Positions 26,601 through 35,941 of a DNA stretch of 64,000 bases are shown piece after piece. A program made the position numbers and the translations under genes. Numbering within the stretch: the stretch's first letter is position 1; each line of letters starts with the position of its first letter. The stretch lies in the NCBI GenBank assembly GCA_937928735.1, contig CALFVF010000001.1, positions 62,001 to 126,000 on the forward strand, read 5' to 3'. The DNA is from an uncultured Verrucomicrobiales bacterium (lineage in GTDB: Bacteria > Verrucomicrobiota > Verrucomicrobiia > Verrucomicrobiales > Akkermansiaceae). The notes under the pieces were generated by a model, which saw only the letters and a program-made list of their open reading frames with translations, was not told where the DNA came from and made no database searches.

Positions 26601-26663
26601 CAGATGCGCGCCTAGGCGAGGAGGAGGGACGGGTGAAGTACCTGTGAGTGTAAGTTGCTTCAT
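23649..26663 (-). CDS. Planctomycete-type cytochrome protein with DUF1549, LamG-like and DUF1553 domains
   Basis: A 1004-residue exported protein. After the signal peptide comes a PSCyt1 cytochrome-like domain with the heme motif CFKCH (about residue 53), then DUF1549 (about residues 140-350, including [17 protein letters not shown] and [13 protein letters not shown] with a second CxxCH), a LamG-like lectin segment around residues 450-620, and DUF1553 in the C-terminal part ([21 protein letters not shown]). These proteins are thought to take part in polysaccharide use at the cell surface, but no activity is proven. It is paired with DUF1501 downstream and follows the FecR-LamG gene. Confidence 0.92.
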   Translation of the reverse strand: [1004 protein letters not shown]

Positions 26664-26742
26664 AGAGAAAGTGGATTATAAATAGCAAGTGAAAAAATGT
26701 TAGATAGCTTTGTCTGTGGAAGTAGCTGTCTACCTCATGTGA

Positions 26743-28341
26743 CTAAGGGCGGCCTTGATAGTAAAATTCTTTGATTTCAGAAGGTGAGAGGGTAGAGGAG
26801 AATATCATGAACTCATCAATCACCCCGTTAAATCCACGTACAGTTTGGTATTGTTTGGTGACATTTCGCCAATTACCGATTTCGCAGATGCCAAGCTCGA
26901 TGGCTCGCGAATCAGTGATGTTACCACGAGTGACTTCTTGGCCATTGAGGTAGTGAATGACTTCTCGAGATTCTGCGTCATAGGTGACCGCGACATGCGC
27001 CCACTGACCGAGAGTCTGGAGTCCAAGCACTGGTTTGGAGAAGATATTATTCACTGTTCCTGTATTAATACCTGCGATGAGTTCCCCTTGATTGCTCACC
27101 TGCCAGTGTAGGGCACCTTCTTTGAAGTCGTCACTGAGTAGTAGTGAGCTCAACCACTGGTCAAAACTCTCCACTCGAATCCAGGCGGTCATAGAGATTT
27201 GTTGGTACTCACCTGGTACTTTTAATCTAACACGATCGTTCACGCCACGGAAACGTAAGGCTTTCTTCTGCGGCCAGCGACCCTCTACCCATTCTGCCCC
27301 TATGATCGCTCCATGAGAAGCAGAGTGGCCGCGATTAGTGAGCTGGCGAGACCAGTGGTCTTTGTGCTCAAAATCATAGAATAGCACAAGGTCTTCTCTC
27401 TGCTGAACCTTGTTTGCGTGTGCTTTCCACTGGCTGTATGACTGCGCATCAGAGTATTGGATATGCTGCTCAATCGTGCGGTGATCGATGAAGTTTTCCT
27501 CAGAATGATAGGGCGTAATTGTACCTACGGGGTTCCATGCGCGGGCTTGACCTTCTTGGAGGGTTTCGATGATGGAGCCTTGGGTGATGAGTTCTACGGA
27601 GCCGTCATTGACGATCACGGAGCTATTTTCTGAGGTGCATACCATGGAGAAAGAGGTACCTAGGTCTCTCACTTCGAGCTCCTTGCTGTGAACAGTAAAG
27701 CCGTGAGCAATATCGGGAACTTCAACGGTGAGCTTGCCTGACTCACAGATAACATGCATGTCACTATTCACCATCAGGCGGGCGGGACCTTCGACAATCA
27801 TGATGACACCAGAGGTGAACTCGAGCTGGATGGTACCTTGATTGAGCTCAAGAGAACCTTTGGTGATGAAGTCCCCTTTGCTCAATCTCTGCTGAAGGGT
27901 ATGATCGCCAAATGTCTTTGCGACAACAGCTACGATATGATCTGGATAGTGTAGCTCAGGCTCTTTCTCTGTATGAGAGGCCTTTTGGGAATAATTGTTG
28001 TTAGGGATGGGATGTGAACTGAAGTTCCATGTCCAGAAGACTAAAGAGAGAAGAAGAAGTGCGGCAATAGATCCTGCGTAGAGGAAAAATTTACGTGCGG
28101 AATAAAATTTGTTAGAAGACTCGTTGTCTGTTTCTCTGAAGTGCTCGAGAGTAGAGAATTCGAGAGCAGAGAATTGTTCTTCTTCGATCAGCTCAATCAG
28201 GGCAGATTCATTGGCTAAAATGCTTGCATAGAGCTTCTGAGATTCTTCGGATTCTCGGAGAAGGGCTTCAAGTTTTTGGAAGTCTTCAGTAGAGATTGTA
28301 CCATCGCAGTACTGGTAGATGAGTGATTCAACTTCCTTCAT
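26743..28341 (-). CDS. FecR-domain membrane protein with C-terminal LamG domain
   Basis: A 532-residue protein: a cytoplasmic anti-sigma-like N-terminus (residues 1-80, YQYCDGTISTEDFQKLEALL), one membrane helix (about 85-108, FFLYAGSIAALLLLSLVFWTW), a FecR domain (about 135-270) and a concanavalin-like LamG domain (about 320-530). Its start overlaps the end of the sigma gene by 14 bp, so the two are coupled. By analogy with FecR/FecI it probably relays an outside signal, perhaps glycan binding by LamG, to the sigma factor. The LamG-FecR fusion is characteristic of PVC bacteria. Confidence 0.88.
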   Translation of the reverse strand: MKEVESLIYQYCDGTISTEDFQKLEALLRESEESQKLYASILANESALIELIEEEQFSALEFSTLEHFRETDNESSNKFYSARKFFLYAGSIAALLLLSLVFWTWNFSSHPIPNNNYSQKASHTEKEPELHYPDHIVAVVAKTFGDHTLQQRLSKGDFITKGSLELNQGTIQLEFTSGVIMIVEGPARLMVNSDMHVICESGKLTVEVPDIAHGFTVHSKELEVRDLGTSFSMVCTSENSSVIVNDGSVELITQGSIIETLQEGQARAWNPVGTITPYHSEENFIDHRTIEQHIQYSDAQSYSQWKAHANKVQQREDLVLFYDFEHKDHWSRQLTNRGHSASHGAIIGAEWVEGRWPQKKALRFRGVNDRVRLKVPGEYQQISMTAWIRVESFDQWLSSLLLSDDFKEGALHWQVSNQGELIAGINTGTVNNIFSKPVLGLQTLGQWAHVAVTYDAESREVIHYLNGQEVTRGNITDSRAIELGICEIGNWRNVTKQYQTVRGFNGVIDEFMIFSSTLSPSEIKEFYYQGRP

Positions 28342-28852
28342 GCCAATGTCCTTCTATACAGTGTTTGAGTTCGTGTCTGACTTTCGTGAAGAAGCGGTAC
28401 ATCGCCTTCGGCTGAGTGTTTAACTCTTCGGCGACATTCTTGATGCTCTGTTTTTTAAAATAAACAGCCTTGAGGAGTGCTTGAGACTTTGAGGGGAGCT
28501 TCTCAAAGCAGAGCTTGAGTGCGGCTTTTCTCTTATCATGTGCCTCTGAGGTGGTGACTGCTCGCTGGGCTAATTTCTCGAAGACATCGTCAGAAAAGAC
28601 GAGTCTGTCCCGAGCTTTTGACCTGCGGTATTTGAGCGCCTCAAAATAAGCGATCTTGTAGGCCCACGCGAAGAAATGAGTGCCTTGCTCGAACTCACCG
28701 TACTTATTCCAGAGGACAATACTGGTTTCTTGGAGGACTTCTTCTGCATCCTGCTGGGAGGGGAGGAGCTGGCGCAAGTAGGCACGCAAGCGATTGCTGA
28801 CTTTATTGTAGTCAGCAAAGAATTGTTTTTCGCTCTGTTTGTCTATGTCCAT
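28328..28852 (-). CDS. RNA polymerase sigma factor, PVC-type ECF group
   Basis: About 174 residues from ATG 28852 (MDIDKQSEKQFFADY); an upstream in-frame ATG at 28900 adds 16 residues of no clear homology. Region 2 is LPSQQDAEEVLQETSIVLWNKYGEFEQGTHFFAWAYKIAYFEALKYRR and region 4 is LPSKSQALLKAVYFKKQSIKNVAEELNTQPKAMYRFFTKVRHELKHCI. The DAEEVLQE and FFAWAYKIAYFEALKYRR motifs mark the Rhodopirellula/Verrucomicrobium sigma family. It heads the operon with FecR-LamG, DUF1549/1553 and DUF1501 genes and probably drives that operon. Confidence 0.9.
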   Translation of the reverse strand: MDIDKQSEKQFFADYNKVSNRLRAYLRQLLPSQQDAEEVLQETSIVLWNKYGEFEQGTHFFAWAYKIAYFEALKYRRSKARDRLVFSDDVFEKLAQRAVTTSEAHDKRKAALKLCFEKLPSKSQALLKAVYFKKQSIKNVAEELNTQPKAMYRFFTKVRHELKHCIEGHWHEGS

Positions 28853-29019
28853 GGGTAGTTCCTGTGGATGAAAATAGCAGGCACTCAGACCTTCTTTCAT
28901 TCACCAGCATAGTATAACTACCGCTCAAATGGAAATTCCCCAAGAAATCGTGATTTTTTTTAGAAAAGAAACTCAGCCGCTTCTAGAAAAGGTCACTAGG
29001 GAGAGAAAAGTCAGAGGTA

Positions 29020-29721
29020 TTATGGTTTAGAAAACACTTCGAAATTATCAAACTCAATGGTGGAGCCAGTGACAGTCATCCCGAGTTTTGTCTTAGTGGG
29101 GTGGGCGAATCCCGGTGACTTATGCTGCGCAATGAGCATTTCGTCGATATAGGCTGTCATTTCATCCCCTTGAATGATGACCTTAAGGTTGTACCATTGA
29201 GTTTTCTTTAGAGAGAGTTTTTTTGTGGTCTGTGATTGCTCTAGGCGTTGTAGATCCTCTTTGGTTAAGGCGTCTGCTTTTTTACGGTTTCGTATTTCAT
29301 GGTTCATAGCGCCACTTTTATCATCACTTATTTTGAGCGATTTCGGAGTCACGCTCACTCGGCAAATATGGGCAGCGTGGACGGATTTTTCATTTTGATC
29401 ATCAAAGACAAAGTTAAAGCGCTTTCCTCCCTGAAAGCGGAACCTGATCTTCATGGTGATCTCATTGAAATCGATATTCTTACGAATCACACATCCATGG
29501 TGGGACTCTGTTTGTTTCGCAACAAGTACTCCCTCAGAAACTGTCCACGCTTCTGAGGCAGGTGATATCGTATCATAGTGCTCCAGTGACTTGGAAGAAT
29601 CAAAGGTGTCTTTAAATAAGGCAAGCTCAGGAGCTGAGTCTTCTGCGACTGCGGGTAGGGTGTACGTGCAGGTGAGGATACTGAGAGGTAAGCCGAAGCG
29701 GAGAATGAGTTTGTGCAACAT
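29020..29721 (-). CDS. Exported DUF1080/LamG-like beta-sandwich protein
   Basis: A 233-residue protein with a signal peptide ending near AVAE (about residue 26). The rest has the pattern of a concanavalin-like jelly roll: LFKDTFDSSKSLEHY, WTVSEGVLVAKQTESHHG, ITMKIRFRFQGGKRF, WYNLKVIIQGDEMTAYID and a final IEFDNFEVF. This is typical of the 3-keto-disaccharide hydrolase (DUF1080) superfamily. The active-site residues cannot be assigned, so the role could be catalytic or sugar binding. It lies between the sigma operon and the giant TPR gene. Confidence 0.7.
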   Translation of the reverse strand: MLHKLILRFGLPLSILTCTYTLPAVAEDSAPELALFKDTFDSSKSLEHYDTISPASEAWTVSEGVLVAKQTESHHGCVIRKNIDFNEITMKIRFRFQGGKRFNFVFDDQNEKSVHAAHICRVSVTPKSLKISDDKSGAMNHEIRNRKKADALTKEDLQRLEQSQTTKKLSLKKTQWYNLKVIIQGDEMTAYIDEMLIAQHKSPGFAHPTKTKLGMTVTGSTIEFDNFEVFSKP

Positions 29722-29797
29722 GGTTTAATAAGTCTGTGTGGATTTCTCAAGGTGAGGAAGAACAAATAGTTATCAAGTAGATTCTAGCGTGAACCAT

Positions 29798-32700
29798 CTA
29801 ATCGTTGAAAAATCGAAGAACGATTCTGACTAGTATTACGAAAGCCATGATGAGCACGACAGGGTGGTTGTTTGTAAACCAGCTTGTCATCCAAGAAGGG
29901 ACTGAAGCATTGACCTTAATATTAGCCCATTTTTTGAGGTAGTGTGCAGGCTTTTTGAAAAGCTGAAAATTTCGATGTAGGGAATCTGCTGCTAAGAGAG
30001 CGTAGGCGGCGAGTGTTTTGTCATTTGGGAATTCCTCAAAGTACGGTTTGGCTTTAATGAGGGTTTGTTGCGCAGCTTCTTGGTCCTGCTCTATACCTGC
30101 TAATGCAGACTGAGTTAAATAATAAATCGTTTCGTAGTATTTGACTCCATGGCAATCGCGTATTTGGAAACCAGAGAGGCACTCTTTCGCGGTATTGTAG
30201 TCATTGAGTTTAGCGGCCATGTAAAAACCTGCACATAGACGGGTCGTTTCATTGCCCTGCCATTGAGGGAAGCGTTTGATCGACTCTTGGCGCACTTCAA
30301 AGGAAGAGTCTAAGTTATGGCTATCTAGTGCGACAGCGACGAGCATATATCCTTGTTGAGTGAGGTCATTCAGGCGTGTTTTCCAGTCTAGTGCTAATTC
30401 TATGGCAAGATCATCCACACGATGGTCTGCACAGTAATTCAAAACATGCTCATAACTGGTAGTATTGTTTTTAAATAGAGCTTTGTGTGTTTGGATAAAT
30501 TTGTCGCTTTGTTCTTTTTTAGAAGGGTGGGCATCGGGAATGATTCGGCAGAAGAAACTCAAAACAACTGAGGTGATCTTATCTGGCTGAGATGCTTTTA
30601 AGATGCGTTTAGCTGAAGAAAAAGGTCGCGAAGATCTCGCTGCTGCTGAGCCTAGGCCTTCTGCTTCTGCAGTTGTCGTGCAGAGTCCCTGAGTAAAGCG
30701 CTGCATGAGTAAACTCGCGTATTCTTTAAAGCGGCCAGCATCATCATAAACAGTGCGTAAATACTGGAAAGCTTGGGAGTCGACTTGTTGCTCTTGAAGG
30801 TCAAAAAAAGATTCTAGTTGAGGTTCTAGGTTCTTAGTTTTGGGGTTTTGGGCCAACGATAGGCGTATGCGGTCAACGGCGATCCAGCAGGAATCATGAT
30901 AGTAACTTAACTGCCGGAGAGTGGATTCGGCTGCCTCGAAGTGCTTGAGCTCGAATTCCAATAGAAGCTTGGTGCGTCCTGAGTAGAGACTGTGAGGCTC
31001 GAGCTTGAATGCTTCAGAAATGGCCTTGAGTGCTGCATGTTTATCTCCCAGACCGTCATGAGCTTCTGAGAGTGAGGACCATGAGTAGGCTGAATTCGGC
31101 GCCAGCTTAATGAGACCATTGGCGGCCTCTTTGAGATGTTCATAGGCGTTGATAGATTGAGCCCAGTCAGCGAGTTGGCTTTGTGCCCAAATGTAGTCTG
31201 GGTGTTCTTTAGCCAGAGAGTTCATCATGTCCCAAGCTTTTTCAGATTGACCCATTTGTTTGTACACCCAGGCCTCTCGACCTATGAGAACACGAGGACG
31301 AGAGCCGTGTATTTTAGCTTGGCATTGTTCGAGAGCGTCTTTGTAGTGTGCCTCTTGAGTGAGTAGAACAGCTCTTTGATCCAGTAAGTCTTCTGAGAGA
31401 GGCTGTAGTTCGATAGCTTTTTGAATAGCTTGGAGAGCCTTGTCGCTATCATTGTTTGAGTTATGTATGTTAGACTTTAATTTCCACCATCCAGGGAGTT
31501 GTTTCCTAGTTTTCTCGACATCATCGAGTAATGTTTGAAATTCTGTGGCTAGTCCGAGCTCTTGGCTGAAAGTGAGAAGGCGTTGCCAGCCCCAGGTATA
31601 GAAAGGGTTTTTACGGAGACCAGAGGCCAAGGTTTCAAAGGCGCGCTCCTTATAACCAAGTTGTTCTTCAAGGTCGGCTTTGTAGCCGTAATTAGATGGG
31701 GTGAGTGGGTTGCGCTGAATGGCTTGATCTGCAATTTCGAGAGCTTCTTTACGATGTCCCATACTCTCGAGTAAATCGATCCATTGTTGAAGGGCGGTAT
31801 CCCAGCCTGGACTTAGCTCAGCGCAGCGCTTGAAGTCATTATTGGCTTCTTCGTGCATACCAGCTAAGACATGAAACTGCGCGCTATCTAACCACGTGCG
31901 TGGAAGCAAGGGGTGGCGCGCACGGTAATCATGGGCGATTTGTTGAGCCTCTTTCAAGTCTCGGCGTTGGGATAACTCAGCGAGTAAGGTTGACCAAGTT
32001 TGCCAAAGATCAGGGCGCTCAGAGTGAAAGTGCTTGAGGTCATCGAGTCGTTGCTCGGAATCGAGAATAATAGAGCTGACTTCGCGGTAGGATAGTACAG
32101 CATCTCCGTTAGAGACTTGCTGGATGAGCTGCTCTTTGATGAACTGAAGCGCTTTGACGCGTTCGGCATATACGGGGGTTTCATCAATGAGGTCCTTGAG
32201 CGCTGAGGTATTATCAATGGAGAGTGTGAGGGCTGTTTTTAAATTGGTGAGAGATTCATCTAAGTATCCTGATTGCCGCTGAATGTAGGCGAGGGTGCTA
32301 TAGGAGAGGCTATCTTTTTTATCATAATCAAGAGCACGATTTGCTGTGGCTAGAGATGTGTCGTTTTGACCGTCTCTGAGTTGTTCAAGTGCGAGTTCAC
32401 GCAGCGCCCACAAGTGGTGGTGGTCTTGCTCTAGGATGGATTTTAGAATGGGTATGGAAGCTTTAGGCCCTTTAAACTGAATGTTCTCAGTAAGTAGTTT
32501 TTTAAGTGTTATATTATCCGGGTGTTTAGCTAACACATTTTGTAAGTGGCTGGCTGCTTCTTCTTCGCTGATTGTTTCTTCGAGCCAACTGGCAATAGCG
32601 CAATGCGCTTCGGCATCATCTGTGGAAAGAGAGGCTAATTTTTGCCATGTTTCCATGGCTACTTCACGCTTACCACAAAGTGAATAAATACGAGCAGAGA

Positions 32701-34912
32701 GCCGAAGAAAGTCGATCTCTCGCGTATGAGATTGGTTTTGAATAGACTCTAAGTGTTGGAGAGCTGTCTCTTCATGACCATGGGCGGCGAGTGTTTCGCA
32801 ACAAGTGAGCAAGGCACTGTGATCTTCAGGGAATCGAGCGAGAATCTCTCGGGCAAGATCCAGAGCTTTAGCTAAATCGATTCCCTCAAGGGCTTGCATC
32901 AAGGTGAGATGGGGGCCACTATGGATGAGACCGACTTTATTGCAGCGTTGTTGTAGGAATTCGAGGGCAGCAGGCGATTGTCTAAGCCATTGACTTGAGT
33001 GAAAGTAGCTTGAGCTATAGCCTTCATGTTCTGGGCTAGAACAGGCTGCGAAGCGTTTAAACTTTAGTGCATCTTCTTTTCTTTCCGCTCTGTGGAGTAA
33101 TCGAGCATAGCCGAAAAGTGAGCGCGAATCAGCAGGGTTTCTACGTAGTGACTGGCGAAGAAAATAGCTCGCAGAAGAATCTCTGCGCTCGTCAGAAAGC
33201 AGTAGATGACCTAGTTCGGCAGAAAAGATCGGATCAGGGTTCTTTTTTGCTAAAATAGTATTCAGTTGGTTCTCTGCCTCAGTGTATCTGTCTAGAGAAT
33301 AGAGTACGCAGTAGCGTTGGTAAGCGAGAAGCTGTGAGTCTGGGTAATGTTTTATCTGTTGATCTAATGCCTCTAATTGTTGGATGGGTTTTTCCTCATA
33401 GGAGGCTAATCGATAGAGAGCTTTCGTGTGTAAGGGAGAATGGTGAGGAGTCTTCTGAAATCGCTCTAGAGAGGTTTTTGCGGCACTGAGATCATGCTGG
33501 TCAAGGGCGAGAGCTAATGCGTGTGAGGCGTCATAGTCTAGGGCGTCTGGGAATTCGAGATCAGTGATGCAGTGTTCTTTATCGGGGGGGATAAAGAGCA
33601 TGCCGCGTGGTCCACTCACGGGGTGCTGCTGCACTAAGCCTTTCCATATAATTTCGCCATAGTGTCGGTGTGTCGGGTCTCTGAGAATGAGAAGGCCACG
33701 CCCCTCATCATAGCCAATACAGGCTTGGAGGTGAGCGTTTGTGACGTCAATGGTTGTTAGGGTGAATGGTATGCCGCGATCAATGAGAGCTTTGGCGATT
33801 TCAAAAGTCACTTTAAACTCACGAGTGATAAATCCATGTTCCTCTGCCCATGCTCTTTCTTTGTGCCAAGGTGTGCCCTCGTAACAAATGCTTTCTGCTA
33901 TATCTAAGTGATTGTGATCATGACCAAAATAGCTGGAGAGTGATGCCAGGGTAGCGGGGGCACAGGTCATATTGTGTTGGCGTATGAAGGGTACGTCTAA
34001 CTTGCGACGGGATTGTTTTTCTTTTGGTTGTTTTGCAAAGAAAGTGGCACATTTCTGCTGGAAGGAATCTGGCCTAGAGGATTGGGCGTATTGGATGAAT
34101 TTGCGAGTATCACCTGCGAGGTAGTAGAGATCCGCTCGGTGGGCGGCGATTTGCTGGTGTCCTCTCTCGCTGAGAAGTGGGCTACGCCGGACGTATTCAT
34201 CCAGTGAATTTAATGCAGGTTCAATGTCCTCACGTTCTGAATGATAGGTGAATTCTTGATAAGAGATATAAGGAGACTCATTTCGCAAGGCGGCTTGTTG
34301 GATAAAATCAAGTGACTCGCCGTCTCTCTTTAGAAGAGTAAGAAGGTGCGCGTATTGTAGAATAGGTGGCCGGTAGTGAGGGTCAAGTTGGCAGGCTGTG
34401 TTAGCTGCTTCTAGTGATTCTTCATAACGATCATCATAGTCTAGGATATAGGAGTGTTCGGTGTGTATCCAGGAAGATTGGGGCTGTAGGCTTAGTGCTG
34501 CTTCTATCTCGACATAGGCTTGAGAGAAGTCTCTTAAATTGGCGTGAAGCCTTGCGGAAAAGGCGAGTAAATCCGCTTTTGTTTCATCTTTTAGATCTTG
34601 TTTTAAATAATCACTAATCTCTAAGCTCAGCAGTGCAGCGGGCTTGTAGTGGATTCTTGTAAAGAGAGCTTGATAGTAAGCTGTATGGTTATCGGGGTAT
34701 TGCTTCCAAGCTTTGTAGTCTAGAGCAGAGGCAAGGCGTGTTCTGCCTAATGCCATGGCTAGCCTGGCGGCAGTGTACATAGCCTCATAACCAGTCCATT
34801 GCAGGAGAGGGCAGCACGGTTTTGCTAACTCGTACGCAGCAAGGTTTTCTCCTTTAGCGAGATGTGATTGGATAGACTCAATCTGGGAGCTAGTGGGTTG
34901 CTGTGACATCAT
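29798..34912 (-). CDS. 1704-residue TPR protein with embedded C39-like cysteine peptidase domain
   Basis: The longest gene of the window. An N-terminal TPR block (residues 1 to about 300) is followed by a C39-like peptidase domain (about 305-440): DVPFIRQHNMTCAPATLASLSS with the nucleophile Cys317, then HLQACIGYDEGRGLLILRDPT with the His and Asp of the catalytic triad. Many further TPR repeats follow up to about residue 1650, and the protein ends in one membrane helix (VVLIMAFVILVRIVLRFF), so it may be tail-anchored. C39 domains cut double-glycine leaders of bacteriocins or act as papain-like peptidases; here neither an ABC transporter nor a leader peptide gene is near. The target is unknown. 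Confidence 0.82.
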   Translation of the reverse strand: MMSQQPTSSQIESIQSHLAKGENLAAYELAKPCCPLLQWTGYEAMYTAARLAMALGRTRLASALDYKAWKQYPDNHTAYYQALFTRIHYKPAALLSLEISDYLKQDLKDETKADLLAFSARLHANLRDFSQAYVEIEAALSLQPQSSWIHTEHSYILDYDDRYEESLEAANTACQLDPHYRPPILQYAHLLTLLKRDGESLDFIQQAALRNESPYISYQEFTYHSEREDIEPALNSLDEYVRRSPLLSERGHQQIAAHRADLYYLAGDTRKFIQYAQSSRPDSFQQKCATFFAKQPKEKQSRRKLDVPFIRQHNMTCAPATLASLSSYFGHDHNHLDIAESICYEGTPWHKERAWAEEHGFITREFKVTFEIAKALIDRGIPFTLTTIDVTNAHLQACIGYDEGRGLLILRDPTHRHYGEIIWKGLVQQHPVSGPRGMLFIPPDKEHCITDLEFPDALDYDASHALALALDQHDLSAAKTSLERFQKTPHHSPLHTKALYRLASYEEKPIQQLEALDQQIKHYPDSQLLAYQRYCVLYSLDRYTEAENQLNTILAKKNPDPIFSAELGHLLLSDERRDSSASYFLRQSLRRNPADSRSLFGYARLLHRAERKEDALKFKRFAACSSPEHEGYSSSYFHSSQWLRQSPAALEFLQQRCNKVGLIHSGPHLTLMQALEGIDLAKALDLAREILARFPEDHSALLTCCETLAAHGHEETALQHLESIQNQSHTREIDFLRLSARIYSLCGKREVAMETWQKLASLSTDDAEAHCAIASWLEETISEEEAASHLQNVLAKHPDNITLKKLLTENIQFKGPKASIPILKSILEQDHHHLWALRELALEQLRDGQNDTSLATANRALDYDKKDSLSYSTLAYIQRQSGYLDESLTNLKTALTLSIDNTSALKDLIDETPVYAERVKALQFIKEQLIQQVSNGDAVLSYREVSSIILDSEQRLDDLKHFHSERPDLWQTWSTLLAELSQRRDLKEAQQIAHDYRARHPLLPRTWLDSAQFHVLAGMHEEANNDFKRCAELSPGWDTALQQWIDLLESMGHRKEALEIADQAIQRNPLTPSNYGYKADLEEQLGYKERAFETLASGLRKNPFYTWGWQRLLTFSQELGLATEFQTLLDDVEKTRKQLPGWWKLKSNIHNSNNDSDKALQAIQKAIELQPLSEDLLDQRAVLLTQEAHYKDALEQCQAKIHGSRPRVLIGREAWVYKQMGQSEKAWDMMNSLAKEHPDYIWAQSQLADWAQSINAYEHLKEAANGLIKLAPNSAYSWSSLSEAHDGLGDKHAALKAISEAFKLEPHSLYSGRTKLLLEFELKHFEAAESTLRQLSYYHDSCWIAVDRIRLSLAQNPKTKNLEPQLESFFDLQEQQVDSQAFQYLRTVYDDAGRFKEYASLLMQRFTQGLCTTTAEAEGLGSAAARSSRPFSSAKRILKASQPDKITSVVLSFFCRIIPDAHPSKKEQSDKFIQTHKALFKNNTTSYEHVLNYCADHRVDDLAIELALDWKTRLNDLTQQGYMLVAVALDSHNLDSSFEVRQESIKRFPQWQGNETTRLCAGFYMAAKLNDYNTAKECLSGFQIRDCHGVKYYETIYYLTQSALAGIEQDQEAAQQTLIKAKPYFEEFPNDKTLAAYALLAADSLHRNFQLFKKPAHYLKKWANIKVNASVPSWMTSWFTNNHPVVLIMAFVILVRIVLRFFND

Positions 34913-35050
34913 AAATAAATCAGTTAGATAGTGTGCTGGGCTGCACTAAAATCTATAGATCTATCACAGATGCTATGACAATCACGAAGTGTGTCTTAAG
35001 GTTTACAAAATTTCAGGTCTGATTAGAATTTTACGAAGCTTTCAACTAGG

Positions 35051-35941
35051 CTAACTCAGCTGCCGGCGTGTCAGTTTGAGGAGTTTTTGGGTGGCTTGGA
35101 TGCCTTTTACTTCGCTGATTTTTTGGCCGACATATTCGATGCCCACGTGGCCTCGGTAGCCAGCTTTTTTGACGATCTTCATGATACGGAGGTAATCTGT
35201 TTCCGTTTCTTGGCCGAGTTCGTTAAAATCCCGTGATTTCGCTGAGATTCCTTTTGCATAGGGCATGAGCTGCTTGACACCATCATAGCGGTCATGCTCC
35301 TTGAAATTACCGAAGTCAGGAAGGGCGCCACAGTTTTCCTGACCTACTTGGCCAAGAACATGAGCGAGCCACTTAGGGTTCGATGATTTACCACCGTGGT
35401 TCTCGACGAGAATATTTATACCGAGAGGTTTCGCGATGGTGCAGAGTTTCTGCATGCCATCAATGGCGAGTTTCGCCACCTCTTCATCTGTGCCTTTACC
35501 GTTTAGGTTCACACGAATAGAGTGACAGCCTAGATATTGAGCCGCTTCTAACCACGGTTTGAAGCGGTCAGCACCGTGGCTTCTTTTCGCTTCAGTGTCA
35601 GAGGCGAGTTGTCCTATGCGATCACACATGATGAGGAGGTTGCGCACGCCTTCGCCATCACAGCGATCTTTGAGTTCTTTGAGGTAGATTTTGTTAGAAA
35701 TATTATCTTCAAAGAAACGGCTGACGTATTCTACGGCATGAATGCCAAATTGATCTTTTGTGAATTTGGGGAAATCTAGATTGGTGAGTTTCCCGTCTTG
35801 CAGCATGTGACGTAGCGACCATTGAGCAAGTGAGATGTCATAGAGTGGTTGTTTTTCTTTTGTCGACTCTTTGGCGTGTGATGCGAGGGTGCTTGCAGCG
35901 AGAGTGGAGAGTGTGTTTGTGATAAATTGGCGTCTATGCAT
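35051..35941 (-). CDS. Exported sugar phosphate isomerase/epimerase-like TIM-barrel protein
   Basis: A 296-residue protein of the xylose-isomerase-like barrel superfamily with an N-terminal twin-arginine-like leader (MHRRQFITNTLSTLAAS). Barrel motifs include SIRVNLNGKGTDEE, INILVENHGGKSSNP, ALPDFGNFKEHDRYDGV and a C-terminal GYRGHVGIEYVG, with the acidic and His residues that bind a divalent metal (Glu in VENHG, Asp in PDFGN, Glu in GIEYVG). PVC genomes hold many such secreted members, linked to sugar or polyol metabolism. It lies 57 bp after the DUF1552 gene; the substrate is unknown. Confidence 0.85.
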   Translation of the reverse strand: MHRRQFITNTLSTLAASTLASHAKESTKEKQPLYDISLAQWSLRHMLQDGKLTNLDFPKFTKDQFGIHAVEYVSRFFEDNISNKIYLKELKDRCDGEGVRNLLIMCDRIGQLASDTEAKRSHGADRFKPWLEAAQYLGCHSIRVNLNGKGTDEEVAKLAIDGMQKLCTIAKPLGINILVENHGGKSSNPKWLAHVLGQVGQENCGALPDFGNFKEHDRYDGVKQLMPYAKGISAKSRDFNELGQETETDYLRIMKIVKKAGYRGHVGIEYVGQKISEVKGIQATQKLLKLTRRQLS

